Source: Paracoccus salipaludis (GTDB lineage Bacteria; Pseudomonadota; Alphaproteobacteria; Rhodobacterales; Rhodobacteraceae). Taken from it: a stretch of 64,000 nucleotides of DNA. Shown here piece by piece: positions 45,635 through 55,601 of the stretch. The DNA is taken from NCBI RefSeq assembly GCF_002287065.1, contig NZ_NSJZ01000001.1, forward strand, positions 62,001-126,000, written 5' to 3'. Made by a program: the position numbers and the translations under genes. The notes beneath the pieces are model-generated. The model did no database searches, was not told where the DNA came from, and saw nothing but the letters and a program-made list of their open reading frames with translations. Numbering within the stretch: position 1 is the first letter of the stretch; each line of letters begins with the position of its first letter.

Positions 45635-46720
45635 ATGGTCAAGCTTTACGACGCCAGCATCTTGACGGGGCCGCCTTTGCGCGCGGGTGCGCAGATCATG
45701 GCTCAGGGCAGGGAGGGCGGCACCCATGTGCTGTCGCAGGGCCTCGAGGCGCTTGATGTCACCCAATCCTACCCGACCATGCTGTCGAAAGGGGATACCA
45801 TCACCCTTGCGGGAACCGCGTATCGGGTATCGGGCCTCAACTACCTGAGCAGCTACGTGGAATATGCGGGCGGCAGGTCGGGCGACACCCGGGCTCTGCT
45901 GATATCCTTGACAGGGATCGCGGACCAGGCCGCGGAAACGCGCCTGCTGGTGCCGCTGGACGGCCAGACGGTGCCCTATGACGGCACATTGGGCGAAGCC
46001 ATCTCCGTCATGCACGTGAGCTATGTCGAGGACCTGTCCGGATACCCTTGGGCCGAGATCTCGCGCGACGACGACTTCAGGGTCGACGTCACCTGCTTCA
46101 CGACCGGCACCCTGATCGAGACGGAGCGCGGCCTGCAGCCCGTCCAGCGCCTGCGGGTGGGCGACCTGGTCCGCACCCGGGATCACGGGATGCAGCCGCT
46201 GCGCTGGCTGGGCGGGCGGCAGCTGTCCGGGGCAGAGCTTGGCGCCAATCCCGGGCTGCACCCGATCCGGATCGCGGCAGGGGCCCTGGGGCCGGGCCTG
46301 CCCGCGCGCGACCTGATCGTGTCTCCGCAGCACCGGATGCTGGTCCGTTCCGTGATCGCCCAGCGCATGACGGGCTCGGCCGAGGTGCTGATCGCCGCCG
46401 TCCACCTGCTTGGCCATCCCGGGATCGACCGGGTCGAGGCGCAGGGCAGCCTTGGCTACTGGCACCTGATGTTCGACCGGCACGAGATCGTCTTCGCCGA
46501 AGGAGCCGAGGCGGAATCGCTCTACCTCGGGCCGATGGCGCTGGCCGCGCTGACCCGGGATGCCGTGCGGGAACTGCACGCGCTGTTTCCCGAACTCGTC
46601 TCGGCGGGCGGCCTGGCCGAGCCGCAGCCCACCGCACGGCCCGTCATGCGCGGCAAGCCGGTGGCCCGCCTGATCGAGCGGCAGCTTCGGAACCTCAAGC
46701 CGCTGGTGACGGCGGCCTGA
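45635..46720 (+). CDS. Hint-domain (Hedgehog/intein-like) protein
   Basis: The 361-residue product starts MVKLYDASILTGPPLRAG and has an unknown N-terminal region of about 150 residues. A Hint domain follows: VDVTCFTTGTLIETERG with the nucleophilic Cys at its start, LRVGDLVRTRDHG, LRWLGGRQL and SPQHRMLVRS with block His, then LGYWHLMFDRHEIVFAEGA. Rhodobacteraceae encode many such proteins, often secreted or linked to RTX-type proteins; their substrates are mostly unknown. There is no signal peptide. ATG 45635 has GGGGGCAG upstream; an ATG at 45623 is in frame. A CtrA-type site lies just upstream. Confidence 0.82.
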   Translation: MVKLYDASILTGPPLRAGAQIMAQGREGGTHVLSQGLEALDVTQSYPTMLSKGDTITLAGTAYRVSGLNYLSSYVEYAGGRSGDTRALLISLTGIADQAAETRLLVPLDGQTVPYDGTLGEAISVMHVSYVEDLSGYPWAEISRDDDFRVDVTCFTTGTLIETERGLQPVQRLRVGDLVRTRDHGMQPLRWLGGRQLSGAELGANPGLHPIRIAAGALGPGLPARDLIVSPQHRMLVRSVIAQRMTGSAEVLIAAVHLLGHPGIDRVEAQGSLGYWHLMFDRHEIVFAEGAEAESLYLGPMALAALTRDAVRELHALFPELVSAGGLAEPQPTARPVMRGKPVARLIERQLRNLKPLVTAA

Positions 46721-46723
46721 GCC

Positions 46724-47203
46724 TCAGCGCGGGCAGAGCCGCGTCTGCGGGTCGAGCCGGACATATTCCTGCGCGCTGATCTTCTGGATCTTCAGCGAAT
46801 GGCGCCATTCCGCGTTCCAGCGTTCCAGGATGCCGTTCCGGTAGTGCAGGGCCATCAGCTGGTCCACGATGGGCGGGATGATGTCGGTCCCCGGCAGCCG
46901 CGGCGCGTGGAATCCGACCGAGGCATCGCGCGCGAGGCAGGCGTTCGGCAGCGTGATCAGCATCGTGCAGGCCGAGTTGCAGCGGCCGCTGATGCGGACA
47001 GGCCGGCCCGAAGCCTCGAGCTCGGTCCGCCGCTGGATCATCTGCAGGACGTTGCCGCCCCGGTTGTCGTGGATGACGATGGGCTCGGGGCCGACCGCCG
47101 CAGGGGTCGCGGCGATGCCGCGGGTCGGGGGCGCGGCGCAGGCGGGCAGGGCGATCAGCACCAGAAGCGCGGCGCGGCGGACAAGGCAAGGGATGATCTG
47201 CAT
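46724..47203 (-). CDS. Putative periplasmic lipoprotein (ClpP/crotonase-like, COG3904 type)
   Basis: The 159-residue protein has a lipoprotein signal (LIALPAC) and, from about residue 45, [18 protein letters not shown], then [18 protein letters not shown] and ASVGFHAPR. The small Ser-containing CNSACTM block with preceding G-x-x-V resembles periplasmic proteins of the COG3904 (ClpP-like) group, where SA is the nucleophile region. Catalysis is not proven. ATG 47203 was chosen over an upstream in-frame ATG because it begins the signal. It is convergent with the Hint-domain gene, 3 bp apart. Confidence 0.65.
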   Translation of the reverse strand: MQIIPCLVRRAALLVLIALPACAAPPTRGIAATPAAVGPEPIVIHDNRGGNVLQMIQRRTELEASGRPVRISGRCNSACTMLITLPNACLARDASVGFHAPRLPGTDIIPPIVDQLMALHYRNGILERWNAEWRHSLKIQKISAQEYVRLDPQTRLCPR

Positions 47204-47394
47204 GGCCGCATCATGACGGCCCGCACCCGGAATGGAAATGCGCTCTCCGGCCCTTCGGACCCGCCGTCCATCACGACCGCGCCAGCCCGAAGGGACCGCG
47301 ATCCCGCGAAAGGCGCGTCCCTCGCGCATCATCGCGCCACAAACGCCGCGTCGCGCGCTTTGCGTTCGGCCTGCGCGTCGCTATATGCCGGGCC

Positions 47395-48795
47395 ATGAGC
47401 CTGAACCCTCCCAGCCTTCGCCCGGATCTTGCCCCCGCCCTTCGCCTGGACGACGCGCATGCGCGCGCAGCCGCGGGCCGCGGCGGCCAGCCGACCATCG
47501 GCATGGTCTCGCTCGGCTGCCCCAAGGCGCTGGTGGACAGCGAGCGCATCCTGACCCGCCTGCGGGCCGAGGGTTATGCGATCAGCCCGCAGTACCAGGG
47601 CGCGGACGCGGTGATCGTGAACACCTGCGGCTTTCTGGACAGCGCCAAGGCCGAAAGCCTCGAAGCCATCGGCGAGGCGCTTTCGGAAAACGGCCGGGTG
47701 ATCGTGACCGGCTGCCTGGGCGCCGAGCCCGAATACATCACGGGCGTCCACCCCCGCGTGCTGGCCGTCACGGGTCCGCACCAGTACGAGCAGGTGCTGG
47801 ACGCCGTGCACTTGGCCGTGCCGCCCGCGCCGGACCCGTTCATCGACCTGCTGCCTGCGTCCGAGGTGCGGCTGACGCCGCGCCACTACGCCTATCTGAA
47901 GATTTCCGAGGGCTGCAATCACGCCTGCAAGTTCTGCATCATCCCCGATCTGCGCGGCCGCCTTGTCAGCCGCCCGGCCCATGCGGTGGTGCGCGAGGCC
48001 GAGAAGCTGGTCGCCAGCGGCGTGCGCGAACTGCTGGTGATCAGCCAGGACACCTCGGCCTATGGCCTTGACCTGCGCCATGCCGAGGAGCGGGGGCACC
48101 GCGCCCATATCACGGATCTTGCCCGCGACCTTGGTTCGCTGGGGGCATGGGTGCGGCTGCACTATGTCTATCCCTATCCCCATGTCCGCAACCTGATCCC
48201 GCTGATGGCCGAGACGGCGGCCACGGGAACGGGCGTGCTGCCTTACCTCGACATTCCCTTCCAGCACGCCCACCCCGACGTGCTGAAGCGCATGGCCCGC
48301 CCTGCGGCGAGCGCCAGGACGCTGGACGAGATCGCCGCCTGGCGGGCGGCCGCACCGGGAATCACGCTGCGCTCCACCTTCATCGTCGGCTATCCCGGCG
48401 AGACCGAGGCCGAGTTCCAGCACCTGCTCGACTGGCTGGACGAGGCGCAACTGGATCGCGTCGGCTGCTTCCAGTACGAGAACGTGCAGGGCGCGCGGGC
48501 CAACGACCTGCCCGGCCACGTTCCGGACGAGGTCAAGCAGGACCGCTGGGACCGCTTCATGCAGAAGGCGCAGGCGATTTCCGCCGCGAAGCTGGCCGCC
48601 AAGGTCGGCACCCGCCAGCAGGTCATCGTGGACAGCATCGACGCCGACGGCGCCACCTGCCGCACCATGGCCGACGCCCCCGAGATCGACGGCAACCTGT
48701 TCATCGACGAGGGCTTCGAGGCCCTGACGCCCGGCGACATCGTGACGGTCACGGTGGACGAGGCCTCCGACTACGACCTGTGGGGGACACTGTGA
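47395..48795 (+). CDS. rimO: Ribosomal protein uS12 methylthiotransferase RimO
   Basis: A radical-SAM methylthiotransferase that modifies Asp89 of ribosomal protein uS12. The 466-residue protein has an N-terminal UPF0004 cluster domain ([25 protein letters not shown]), the radical-SAM CxxxCxxC motif GCNHACKFC (Cys 174, 178, 181), and a C-terminal TRAM domain (to SDYDLWGTL). The order of motifs and the [12 protein letters not shown] start are those of RimO rather than MiaB. Its stop overlaps the next gene (GTGA). Confidence 0.95.
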   Translation: MSLNPPSLRPDLAPALRLDDAHARAAAGRGGQPTIGMVSLGCPKALVDSERILTRLRAEGYAISPQYQGADAVIVNTCGFLDSAKAESLEAIGEALSENGRVIVTGCLGAEPEYITGVHPRVLAVTGPHQYEQVLDAVHLAVPPAPDPFIDLLPASEVRLTPRHYAYLKISEGCNHACKFCIIPDLRGRLVSRPAHAVVREAEKLVASGVRELLVISQDTSAYGLDLRHAEERGHRAHITDLARDLGSLGAWVRLHYVYPYPHVRNLIPLMAETAATGTGVLPYLDIPFQHAHPDVLKRMARPAASARTLDEIAAWRAAAPGITLRSTFIVGYPGETEAEFQHLLDWLDEAQLDRVGCFQYENVQGARANDLPGHVPDEVKQDRWDRFMQKAQAISAAKLAAKVGTRQQVIVDSIDADGATCRTMADAPEIDGNLFIDEGFEALTPGDIVTVTVDEASDYDLWGTL

Positions 48796-49661
48796 CCGAC
48801 CTGCCCAAGTGGGACCCCGAGGGCGCGCCGAAGAAGCCGCAGATCGTCGGCATCGGCGCGCAGAAGGCCGGGACCACCTGGCTGGGGCAGATGATCTCGC
48901 AGCATCCGCAGGTCTGGCTGCCGCCCTTCAAGGAAGCGCAGTTCTTCAACCACCGCTTCGTGCCGGAACACCGGCAATGGCTGCCCTGGCATTTCAAGCG
49001 CGCCCGCCAGAACCAGGAAAAGCGCTATGCCGCGAAGGGCGAGGCAATGCCCCCCGCGCTTGACGCCTATCTCGACCGGATCACCCGGGGCGAGATGTTC
49101 ACCAACCACTGGTACAAGCAGGTCTTCGCCCCGGCGCCCGAGGGCACGGCCCCCTGCGACATCACCCCGGAATATTCCACCCTGCCGGATGAAGGCGTCG
49201 AGTTCGTCACGGAGTTCCTGCCGCAGGCGCGCTTCATCTACATCATCCGCCATCCGGTCGATCGCGCGATCAGCCAGCTGAAGATGAACCTGACGCGCAA
49301 GAAGAAGACCCCGAAAGGAGTCGAGGCCTGGCTGGCCGAGATCGACGACCCGGTGCTGTATGACCGGGGCGACTATGCGACCTATGTGCCGCGCTGGACC
49401 TCGCGCCTGCCTGCGGATCGCCTGCTGATCCTGCCCTTCGGCCTGATCGCCAGGGACCCGGCCGGCGTCATGAGCCGGGTCGAATCCTTCTGCGGCCTTG
49501 CCCCCCACACCTATCGCGGCCTGAACGCCAAGGTCTTCGCCGCCAATGCCGAGCTTTCGGTGCCCTCCGAGGCGCGCGCGAAGATCCGCGAACGGCTCGA
49601 GCCGCAGTTCGCCTTCCTTGCCGCGACCTTTGACGCCGAGTTCAACCGCCTGATCAGGTGA
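48792..49661 (+). CDS. Sulfotransferase-family protein
   Basis: The 289-residue protein has the PAPS 5'-phosphosulfate loop [16 protein letters not shown] near 19-34 and the 3'-phosphate motif [13 protein letters not shown] near 150. This is the membrane-free sulfotransferase fold (heparan/aryl type), acceptor unknown. The GTG start at 48792 overlaps the rimO stop and gives a natural N-terminus. It could modify a glycan, lipid or small molecule; no PAPS synthesis genes are in the window. Confidence 0.85.
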   Translation: MTDLPKWDPEGAPKKPQIVGIGAQKAGTTWLGQMISQHPQVWLPPFKEAQFFNHRFVPEHRQWLPWHFKRARQNQEKRYAAKGEAMPPALDAYLDRITRGEMFTNHWYKQVFAPAPEGTAPCDITPEYSTLPDEGVEFVTEFLPQARFIYIIRHPVDRAISQLKMNLTRKKKTPKGVEAWLAEIDDPVLYDRGDYATYVPRWTSRLPADRLLILPFGLIARDPAGVMSRVESFCGLAPHTYRGLNAKVFAANAELSVPSEARAKIRERLEPQFAFLAATFDAEFNRLIR

Positions 49662-49733
49662 CGTTCCCGACACGCTGCTTCACCTCGGGCGGGCGATGGC
49701 CTACATGACCTGTCAAATCGACAGGAGCGGATC

Positions 49734-51389
49734 ATGGCCTCGTATCAGTATGTCTATCACATGGACGGCGTGTCCAAGACCTATCCGGGCGGCAAGAAGA
49801 CCTTCGAGAACATCCGCCTGAACTTCCTGCCGGGCGTCAAGATCGGCGTCGTCGGCGTCAACGGCGCGGGGAAATCCACCCTGCTGCGGATCATGGCCGG
49901 CATCGACAAGGACTTTTCCGGCGAGGCCTGGGCCGCCAAGGGCGCGACCGTCGGCTACCTGCCGCAGGAACCCCAGCTTGACCCGCAACTGAACGTGCGC
50001 GGCAACGTGATGGAGGGTGTCAAGGCCAAGCAGGCCAAGCTCGACCGCTACAACGAGCTTGCCATGAACTACTCGGACGAGACCGCCGAGGAGATGGCGA
50101 AGCTGCAGGACGAGATCGACGCCGAGAACCTGTGGGATCTGGATTCCCAGGTGGACGTCGCGATGGAGGCCCTGCGCTGCCCGCCCGACGACGCCGACGT
50201 GGAAACGCTTTCCGGGGGCGAGCGCCGCCGCGTGGCGCTGTGCAAGCTGCTGCTTGAGGCGCCCGACATGCTGCTGCTGGACGAACCCACCAACCACCTC
50301 GACGCCGAAACCATCGCCTGGCTGCAGAAGCACCTGATCGAATATCCCGGCACGATCCTGACTGTCACCCACGACCGCTATTTCCTGGATGACATCACGA
50401 GCTGGATCCTGGAACTCGACCGCGGCCGGGGCATCCCCTACGAGGGCAACTACTCCGCCTGGCTGGAACAGAAGGCCAAGCGGCTGGAACAGGAAGCCCG
50501 TGAGGACAAGGCGCGCCAGAAGCAGCTGGAACGCGAACTCGACTGGATCCGCGCGGGCGCCAAGGCGCGGCAGGCCAAGCAGAAGGCCCGGATCAACGCT
50601 TATAACGAGATGGCGTCCAAGTCCGAGCGCGAGAAGATCGCCAACGCCCAGATCATCGTCCCGAACGGCCCGCGCCTGGGCGGCCGCGTGATCGAGGTGG
50701 CGGGCCTGACCAAGGCCTTCGGGGACAAGCTTCTGATCGAGAATCTCGACTTCAACCTGCCGCCGGGCGGCATCGTCGGCGTGATCGGCCCGAACGGGGC
50801 GGGGAAATCCACCCTGTTCCGGATGCTGACGGGCCAGGAAAAGCCTGACGCGGGCGAGATCACCTTCGGCGACACCGTGCAACTCTCCTACGTGGACCAG
50901 AGCCGCGACGCGCTGGACCCCAACAAGACCGTGTGGGAGGAAATCTCGGGCGGCGCCGAGCAGATCGACCTGGGCGACGCGCAGATGAACAGCCGCGCCT
51001 ATTGCTCGGCCTTCAACTTCAAGGGCGGCGACCAGCAGAAGAAGGTCGGCCTGCTCTCGGGCGGCGAGCGCAACCGCGTCCACATGGCGAAGCTGCTGAA
51101 GTCGGGCGGCAACGTCCTGCTGCTGGACGAACCGACCAACGACCTGGACGTGGAAACCCTGCAGGCGCTGGAAGCCGCGCTCGAGGATTTCGCCGGCTGC
51201 GCGGTCATCATCTCGCACGACCGCTTCTTCCTCGACCGCCTCTGCACGCATATCCTCGCCTTCGAGGGCGACGCGCATGTGGAATGGTTCGAGGGGAACT
51301 TCGAAGCCTACGAGGAAGACAAGGTCCGCCGCCTGGGCCCGGACTCGATCGAGCCGAAGCGGGTGAAGTACAAGAAGTTCGCCCGGTGA
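49734..51389 (+). CDS. ettA: Energy-dependent translational throttle protein EttA (ABC-F)
   Basis: The 551-residue ABC-F protein binds the ribosomal E site and gates translation in response to ATP. It has Walker [12 protein letters not shown] (41-51) and [13 protein letters not shown] (from about 350), signatures [11 protein letters not shown] and [11 protein letters not shown], and the linker with arm region between the two domains ([18 protein letters not shown]). Length and the C-terminal VKYKKFAR match EttA. It has CAGGAG upstream and a terminator downstream. Confidence 0.95.
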   Translation: MASYQYVYHMDGVSKTYPGGKKTFENIRLNFLPGVKIGVVGVNGAGKSTLLRIMAGIDKDFSGEAWAAKGATVGYLPQEPQLDPQLNVRGNVMEGVKAKQAKLDRYNELAMNYSDETAEEMAKLQDEIDAENLWDLDSQVDVAMEALRCPPDDADVETLSGGERRRVALCKLLLEAPDMLLLDEPTNHLDAETIAWLQKHLIEYPGTILTVTHDRYFLDDITSWILELDRGRGIPYEGNYSAWLEQKAKRLEQEAREDKARQKQLERELDWIRAGAKARQAKQKARINAYNEMASKSEREKIANAQIIVPNGPRLGGRVIEVAGLTKAFGDKLLIENLDFNLPPGGIVGVIGPNGAGKSTLFRMLTGQEKPDAGEITFGDTVQLSYVDQSRDALDPNKTVWEEISGGAEQIDLGDAQMNSRAYCSAFNFKGGDQQKKVGLLSGGERNRVHMAKLLKSGGNVLLLDEPTNDLDVETLQALEAALEDFAGCAVIISHDRFFLDRLCTHILAFEGDAHVEWFEGNFEAYEEDKVRRLGPDSIEPKRVKYKKFAR

Positions 51390-51393
51390 GCAA

Positions 51394-51420
51394 AAAGGGG
51401 CCTGCCGGCCCCTTTCTTCT
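51394..51420 (+). terminator. Terminator after ettA
   Basis: Arms AAAGGGGCC (51394-51402) and GGCCCCTTT (51407-51415) with a 4-base loop are followed by CTTCT, starting four bases past the stop. A good intrinsic terminator. Confidence 0.85.
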
Positions 51421-51576
51421 TCGGATCAGGTTGTTGAACAGAAGAAGGCGGGCAAGCTGTGCGCTTCTCTTGATTGAGCGCAAGCGGCCAAGCCGTTGAA
51501 GCCTGCATAGAGTGCATGCTTCACAAGCACCCTCCTGAGTCGGATGCGATTCCGGATTACCGGCGAGGCACTTACC

Positions 51577-51768
51577 TCACGACATGACCTGCCGCGCCTT
51601 CATACCGCATCCGGTGCGGCCGGCGGGCTTGGCGGGCGTCGCGCCCTGGTCCGGGGTCGTGACCACCGGCTGGGGGGCGGGCGTCGTGGTGGCGGCGGAT
51701 TGGGCCAGGACCGGCGAAGCGGCGAGGACGCAGGCCGAGGCGAAGCTGATGATCGTCAGGCGGGGCAT
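51577..51768 (-). CDS. Small secreted protein
   Basis: The 63-residue product has a clear signal peptide (MPRLTIISFASACVLAASPVLAQ) followed by a Thr/Ala/Pro-rich mature part ending CGMKARQVMS. Start ATG 51768 has AAAGGAA upstream and begins the signal; an upstream ATG at 51819 has none. No domain is recognised. Confidence 0.55.
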   Translation of the reverse strand: MPRLTIISFASACVLAASPVLAQSAATTTPAPQPVVTTPDQGATPAKPAGRTGCGMKARQVMS

Positions 51769-52037
51769 GGCGGTTCCTTTCCGGCAGGAGAGGTCCGATG
51801 GTGCACCCGAATCACTCATTCTCCAAACGCTGAGCCGCGCAGGCGGGCAGGATGACGCGGCTGTGATGACGTCGCATGAGACGCGCCGATGACCCGGGCC
51901 GCATCATGCATGGGCTGAGGCCGCTTTTCCCAAGATCGCCCGCACACAGCACGACCTCCCACAAGGGCGGAACGGCGCGTGCCGGGCACGCAGCCTACGC
52001 CTCGCCTCCGTAGGGTGCGTGCCTGGCACGCACCGCC
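51769..52037. other. Spacer with two GTGC/GCAC palindromes
   Basis: No gene is seen. The stretch contains two related inverted repeats: 51977-51991 (GCGTGCC-G-GGCACGC) and 52014-52034 (GGTGCGTGCC-T-GGCACGCACC). Both are very compact and share the core GCGTGCC/GGCACGC. Confidence 0.55.
52014..52034. repeat. REP-like palindrome
   Basis: GGTGCGTGCC and GGCACGCACC form a perfect 10-bp stem around a single T, directly following TAG. A shorter copy of the same core lies 23 bases upstream. The pairing and the flanking TAGGGTGCG recall dispersed intergenic palindromes of Rhodobacterales. Confidence 0.5.
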
Positions 52038-52307
52038 TCACCGCACCTTGCCCTTCCATCCCGGCGGGCGCTTTCCCACCCAGTCGAAGAAGCGCCGCAA
52101 CTCGGGATGCCCGCGCAGGGCCTCGACTGTGGCGTAGTTCCGCGCCAGTTCCGTCTCGCCCAGGGTGCGGTGGATCGTGGAGTGGCAGACCTGGTGCAGC
52201 AGCACCGTCTCGCCGCCCTTGCCGCCGCGCAGCTTGGGGATCAGGTGATGGCGGCTCTGCGGTACGCCCGGCGGGATCGGGCGCAGGCAGAGCGGGCAGG
52301 TGGGCAC
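52038..52307 (-). CDS. Small HNH-type endonuclease-like protein
   Basis: The 89-residue protein starts with GTG. It has the zinc pair CPLC near the N-terminus (4-7), then RHHLIPKLRGGKGGETVLLHQVCHSTIH, which carries the HNH elements HH...N-like...H (beta-beta-alpha metal fold), and a Trp-rich end. Such proteins are often standalone nucleases of unknown role in proteobacteria. No partner restriction gene is next to it. Confidence 0.75.
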   Translation of the reverse strand: MPTCPLCLRPIPPGVPQSRHHLIPKLRGGKGGETVLLHQVCHSTIHRTLGETELARNYATVEALRGHPELRRFFDWVGKRPPGWKGKVR

Positions 52308-52452
52308 CGCCTCGGGCTCTCGGATCGGGGGGGGCGGCGGATCGGCGCGGCATCTGTCCTCCGGGGCGCGGCCCCCGACACTGGAGGCTTCGTGATTTCC
52401 CTCTGCCCCCCAACGTTCCTAGCGTGGCGGCGGATCACGGAAAGGACGTTTC

Positions 52453-53085
52453 ATGCCCAGCCGCCGCGCCACGATTGCCCTTCTTGCCGCCGCGGCGGCC
52501 TCGCCCGCCTTGGGGCAGGGGGCCGACCGGCCGAACCCGATGCCCGCCGAACTGCGCGAGGCGCTGGAGCGGGACCGCAATGCCGTCGTGCTGGGCAATC
52601 CGGACGGCAATGTCACGCTGACCGAGTTCTTCGATTACAACTGCCCCTTCTGCAAAAAGCTGGTCCCCGCGATGCAGCGGCTGATCGGCTCGGACCCGCA
52701 GTTGCGCGTCGTCTTCCGCGAATGGCCGGTCTTCGGCGAAGGCTCGGACTTCGCGGCGCGGGCGGCGCTGGCCGCGCGCGAGCAAGGGAAATACTGGCAG
52801 GTCCACGCCGGGCTGATGGCGATGAAGGACCGCGCGGCCGAGCCATCGGTGATGCGCGTGGTGCGCCGCCTGGGGCTGGACGAGGCGAAGCTGCGCGAAG
52901 CGATGCAGTCCGACCCGGTCGAGGATCACATCGCCCGCTCGTTCATGCTGGCCGATCACATGAGCCTGATCGGCACCCCGACGCTGATCGCGGGCGACGA
53001 GGCCCTGTTCGGGGACCAGAGCTTCGAGGACCTCACGGCTCTGGTGGCGCGGGCGCGCAAGACCCTGGGGGTGGCGGCAGGGTGA
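52453..53085 (+). CDS. DsbA-family thiol:disulfide oxidoreductase
   Basis: The 210-residue protein has an N-terminal signal (MPSRRATIALLAAAAASPALGQ) and the active site FDYNCPFCKKL (Cys64, Cys67), with a helical insertion and the cis-Pro loop IGTPTLIAGDEA. It resembles the Com1/BdbD-type DsbA subgroup, working in the periplasm. Its 3' end overlaps the btuD-like gene on the other strand by 53 bases (tail to tail). Confidence 0.88.
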   Translation: MPSRRATIALLAAAAASPALGQGADRPNPMPAELREALERDRNAVVLGNPDGNVTLTEFFDYNCPFCKKLVPAMQRLIGSDPQLRVVFREWPVFGEGSDFAARAALAAREQGKYWQVHAGLMAMKDRAAEPSVMRVVRRLGLDEAKLREAMQSDPVEDHIARSFMLADHMSLIGTPTLIAGDEALFGDQSFEDLTALVARARKTLGVAAG

Positions 53086-53803
53086 CGAAGACCGGCCCCG
53101 CGGGCGTCGGCACGAAGGCGCCCGAGACGCCGAAGACCTGTTCCAGCCGCGCGGGCGTCAGCACGTCGGACGGGTGGCCGTCCGCGACCAGGCGTCCCCG
53201 GTCCATCAGCACCAGCCGGTGGCAGAAGCGCGCGGCCAGCGCGAGGTCGTGGATCGAGGCGATGACCGTGCGCCCCTGCTGTGCGAGGCGGGCGAAAAGC
53301 TCCATCACCGCAAACTGGTGCGAGGGGTCGAGCCCCGCCACCGGCTCGTCGGCCAGGATCAGCGGCGTGCGCTGCGCAAGCAGCCGGGCGATCAGCACGC
53401 GGGCCAGCTCACCGCCCGAAAGCTCGGTCGCGCGACGGCTTGCCAGATGGGTGACGTCCAGCGCGGCCATGGCTTCGGCCACGGCAGCCGCGTCGGCGCG
53501 ACGGTCGGGATCGGCGCGGCGGCCCAGGCGCACCAGCGCCTCGACCGGGATGGGCCAGGCGATCTCGCGCGCCTGCGGCAGCCAGGCGGCACGGCGGGCG
53601 CGGCGAGCTGGCGGCAGGGTGGCGAGGTCCGACTGCCCCTCGGAGGGGATCAGCCCCAGCGCGGCCTGCATCAGCGTGGTCTTGCCCGCGCCGTTCGGGC
53701 CGATCAGCCCGACGAAGCTGCCCGCCGGCACCGACAGCGTCACGTGATCGACGGTCGGGCAGCCGTCCCGCCGCACTGTCAGGTCCTGAAGGATCAGGCT
53801 CAT
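53033..53803 (-). CDS. btuD: Cobalamin ABC transporter ATPase (BtuD-like)
   Basis: The 256-residue ATPase has Walker [15 protein letters not shown] (35-43 core), a Q-loop with WLPQAREIAWPIPVEALVRLGR, signature TELSGGELARVLIARLLA, Walker B ADEPVAGLD and SIHDLALAARFCHR. It follows btuC in the riboswitch-controlled operon; the C-terminus is rich in Pro. Family cousins import iron-siderophores or heme, but btuB, the riboswitch and btuF argue for vitamin B12. Confidence 0.8.
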   Translation of the reverse strand: MSLILQDLTVRRDGCPTVDHVTLSVPAGSFVGLIGPNGAGKTTLMQAALGLIPSEGQSDLATLPPARRARRAAWLPQAREIAWPIPVEALVRLGRRADPDRRADAAAVAEAMAALDVTHLASRRATELSGGELARVLIARLLAQRTPLILADEPVAGLDPSHQFAVMELFARLAQQGRTVIASIHDLALAARFCHRLVLMDRGRLVADGHPSDVLTPARLEQVFGVSGAFVPTPAGPVFVTLPPPPGSCAPAPPEP

Positions 53804-54783
53804 CGTCCGGCCTGCGTGCGCCAGATGAGATGCAGGAAGACCGGGGCGCCGACCAGCGCCATCATCACCCCCAGCTTGAGGTCGCGTTCGGGCAGGATCA
53901 TCCGCACGGCCACGTCCGCCGCCAGCACCAGGGCCGCGCCTCCCAGGCCCGAGGCGGGCAGCAGGCGCGAGGGCATCGCCCCCACCGCGCCCCGCAGCAG
54001 ATGCGGCACCACCAGTCCCACGAAGCCAATCGCCCCTACCACTGCGGTCGCCGCGCCCACCGCGGCGGCCGAGCCCAGCACCACTGCCAGCCGCAACCGT
54101 GGCAGGTTCACGCCCATCGAGGCCGCGGCTTCCTCGCCCAACGACAGCGCGTCGAGGTCGCGCCCCGTCCGCGCCAGCGCCAGCCATCCCGCCAGCATCA
54201 GCGGGGCCGCGGTCAGCACATGGCCCCAACTGCGGTCGGCCAGCGAACCCATTGTCCAGAACATGATGTCATAGGCCGCGAACGGGTTGGGCGACAGGTT
54301 CAGGACCAGCGCGGTCAGCGCCCCCGCCAGCGCCGAAACGGCGATGCCGCCCAGGATCAGGCCCAAGCCCCCGGCGCGGCGTCCTGCCAGCCCCAGGATC
54401 AGCGCGACGCCCCCCAGCGCGCCCCCCAGCGCCGCGAAGGGCACGCCCAGCGCCAGCGCCGAGACGCCTGCCTGGATCGCGATCACCGCCCCAAGCGCGG
54501 CCGAGGCGGAAATGCCGATCAGCCCCGGCTCGGCCAAGGGGTTCCGCAGATAGCCCTGGAGCGCCGCGCCGGAAAGGCCGAGGCTGGCGCCGACCATGAT
54601 GGCCAGCACGGTGCGCGGTGCGCGGATCTCGCGCAGCACGATGCCCAGCGGTCCCTCGCCGGTCCACAGCGCCTGAAGCCCCGCGCGCGGTCCGGCGCCT
54701 GCGGGGCCTGTCAGCAGCGACGCCAGGGCCAGAGCCGCAACCAGCGCGGCGAGGACGACCAGAAGGCGCGCATCCCGCCTCAT
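53800..54783 (-). CDS. btuC: Cobalamin ABC transporter permease (BtuC/FecCD family)
   Basis: The 327-residue permease has about ten helices, with IRAPRTVLAIMVGASLGLSGAALQGYLRNPLAEPGLIGI early and LSLGEEAAASMGVNLPRLRLAVVLG as coupling helix, ending with IGFVGLVVPHLLRGAVG and ILPERDLKLGVM. ATG 54783 overlaps the stop of the btuF gene; an upstream ATG at 54852 is in frame but would lie inside btuF. Part of the btuB-F-C-D operon. Confidence 0.88.
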   Translation of the reverse strand: MRRDARLLVVLAALVAALALASLLTGPAGAGPRAGLQALWTGEGPLGIVLREIRAPRTVLAIMVGASLGLSGAALQGYLRNPLAEPGLIGISASAALGAVIAIQAGVSALALGVPFAALGGALGGVALILGLAGRRAGGLGLILGGIAVSALAGALTALVLNLSPNPFAAYDIMFWTMGSLADRSWGHVLTAAPLMLAGWLALARTGRDLDALSLGEEAAASMGVNLPRLRLAVVLGSAAAVGAATAVVGAIGFVGLVVPHLLRGAVGAMPSRLLPASGLGGAALVLAADVAVRMILPERDLKLGVMMALVGAPVFLHLIWRTQAGR

Positions 54784-55601
54784 CGCAGCGCCTCGGCTTC
54801 GGCCGACAGCATCGCCAAGGCTTCCAGCGAGCGGGGCAGGGCGCAGGTCCACAGCGCGTCCGGCACGCGCAGGACACGGCCGTCCAACCTGTCCAGCGCG
54901 GGATGGTCCAGCACCTCCTCGGCCCGCGAGTTGCCGGGATAGGGGGTGCCGGTCACGATCAGGTCGGGCTGGGCCATGACCAGCACTTCCAGCGGGACAT
55001 AACCCGAGGTGTCCATGCCCAGCCGGTCCGTCACCAGCGAAAACCCCGCCCGGCGCATGATGTCCCCCGCCAGCGTGTCCCCTGCGACCGAATAGCCGTT
55101 GGGACCCCAGGTCGCCGCAGTCGGCACATCGGGTCCCACGGGCCGGGAAAGTTCAGCCAGTTCCCGGTCGAACGCGGCGATCATCGCCGCCGCCTCCTCG
55201 CTGCGGCCCAGGGCCGCGCCGACCTGCGCGATCGCCTTGCGCGCCTCGTCCAGCGAAGTGGGAGGCGCGACCTCGACCACCGGGACGCCCAGCCGGTGCA
55301 GCATGGCGACGGCCGGTCCGCCGAAGCTGCCCGCCAGCACAAGGTCGGGATGCAGCAGATAGACTTCCTCGGCCCGCCCCCGGTTGACGGGGTAACGCAG
55401 GGCTTCCTCGACCATGGCCGAGGCGCGGGGATCGCGTGCGATGTAGGACACCGAGATCAGCTGCCCTGGCGCCGCCAGCGCCATCGCCAGCTGGTCGGTG
55501 CACAGGTTCATCGACACGACCCGCTTGGGCGGCTCGGCCCCGGCGGGCACCGCAAGTCCCGCCGCCAGCGCGAGCACCGTCAGGGCGCGCAGGCTTACCA
55601 C
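54780..55601 (-). CDS. btuF: Cobalamin-binding periplasmic protein (BtuF-like)
   Basis: The 273-residue class III binding protein has a GTG start and a signal peptide (VLALAAGLAVPAGAEPP). KRVVSMNLCTDQLAMALAAP is typical of BtuF-type proteins (ICxDQ-like), then SYIARDPRASAM, DLVLAGSFGGPAVAMLHRLG and PALDRLDGRVL. It overlaps the btuB stop by seven bases and btuC by four. It delivers cobalamin from BtuB to BtuCD. Confidence 0.8.
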   Translation of the reverse strand: MVSLRALTVLALAAGLAVPAGAEPPKRVVSMNLCTDQLAMALAAPGQLISVSYIARDPRASAMVEEALRYPVNRGRAEEVYLLHPDLVLAGSFGGPAVAMLHRLGVPVVEVAPPTSLDEARKAIAQVGAALGRSEEAAAMIAAFDRELAELSRPVGPDVPTAATWGPNGYSVAGDTLAGDIMRRAGFSLVTDRLGMDTSGYVPLEVLVMAQPDLIVTGTPYPGNSRAEEVLDHPALDRLDGRVLRVPDALWTCALPRSLEALAMLSAEAEALR

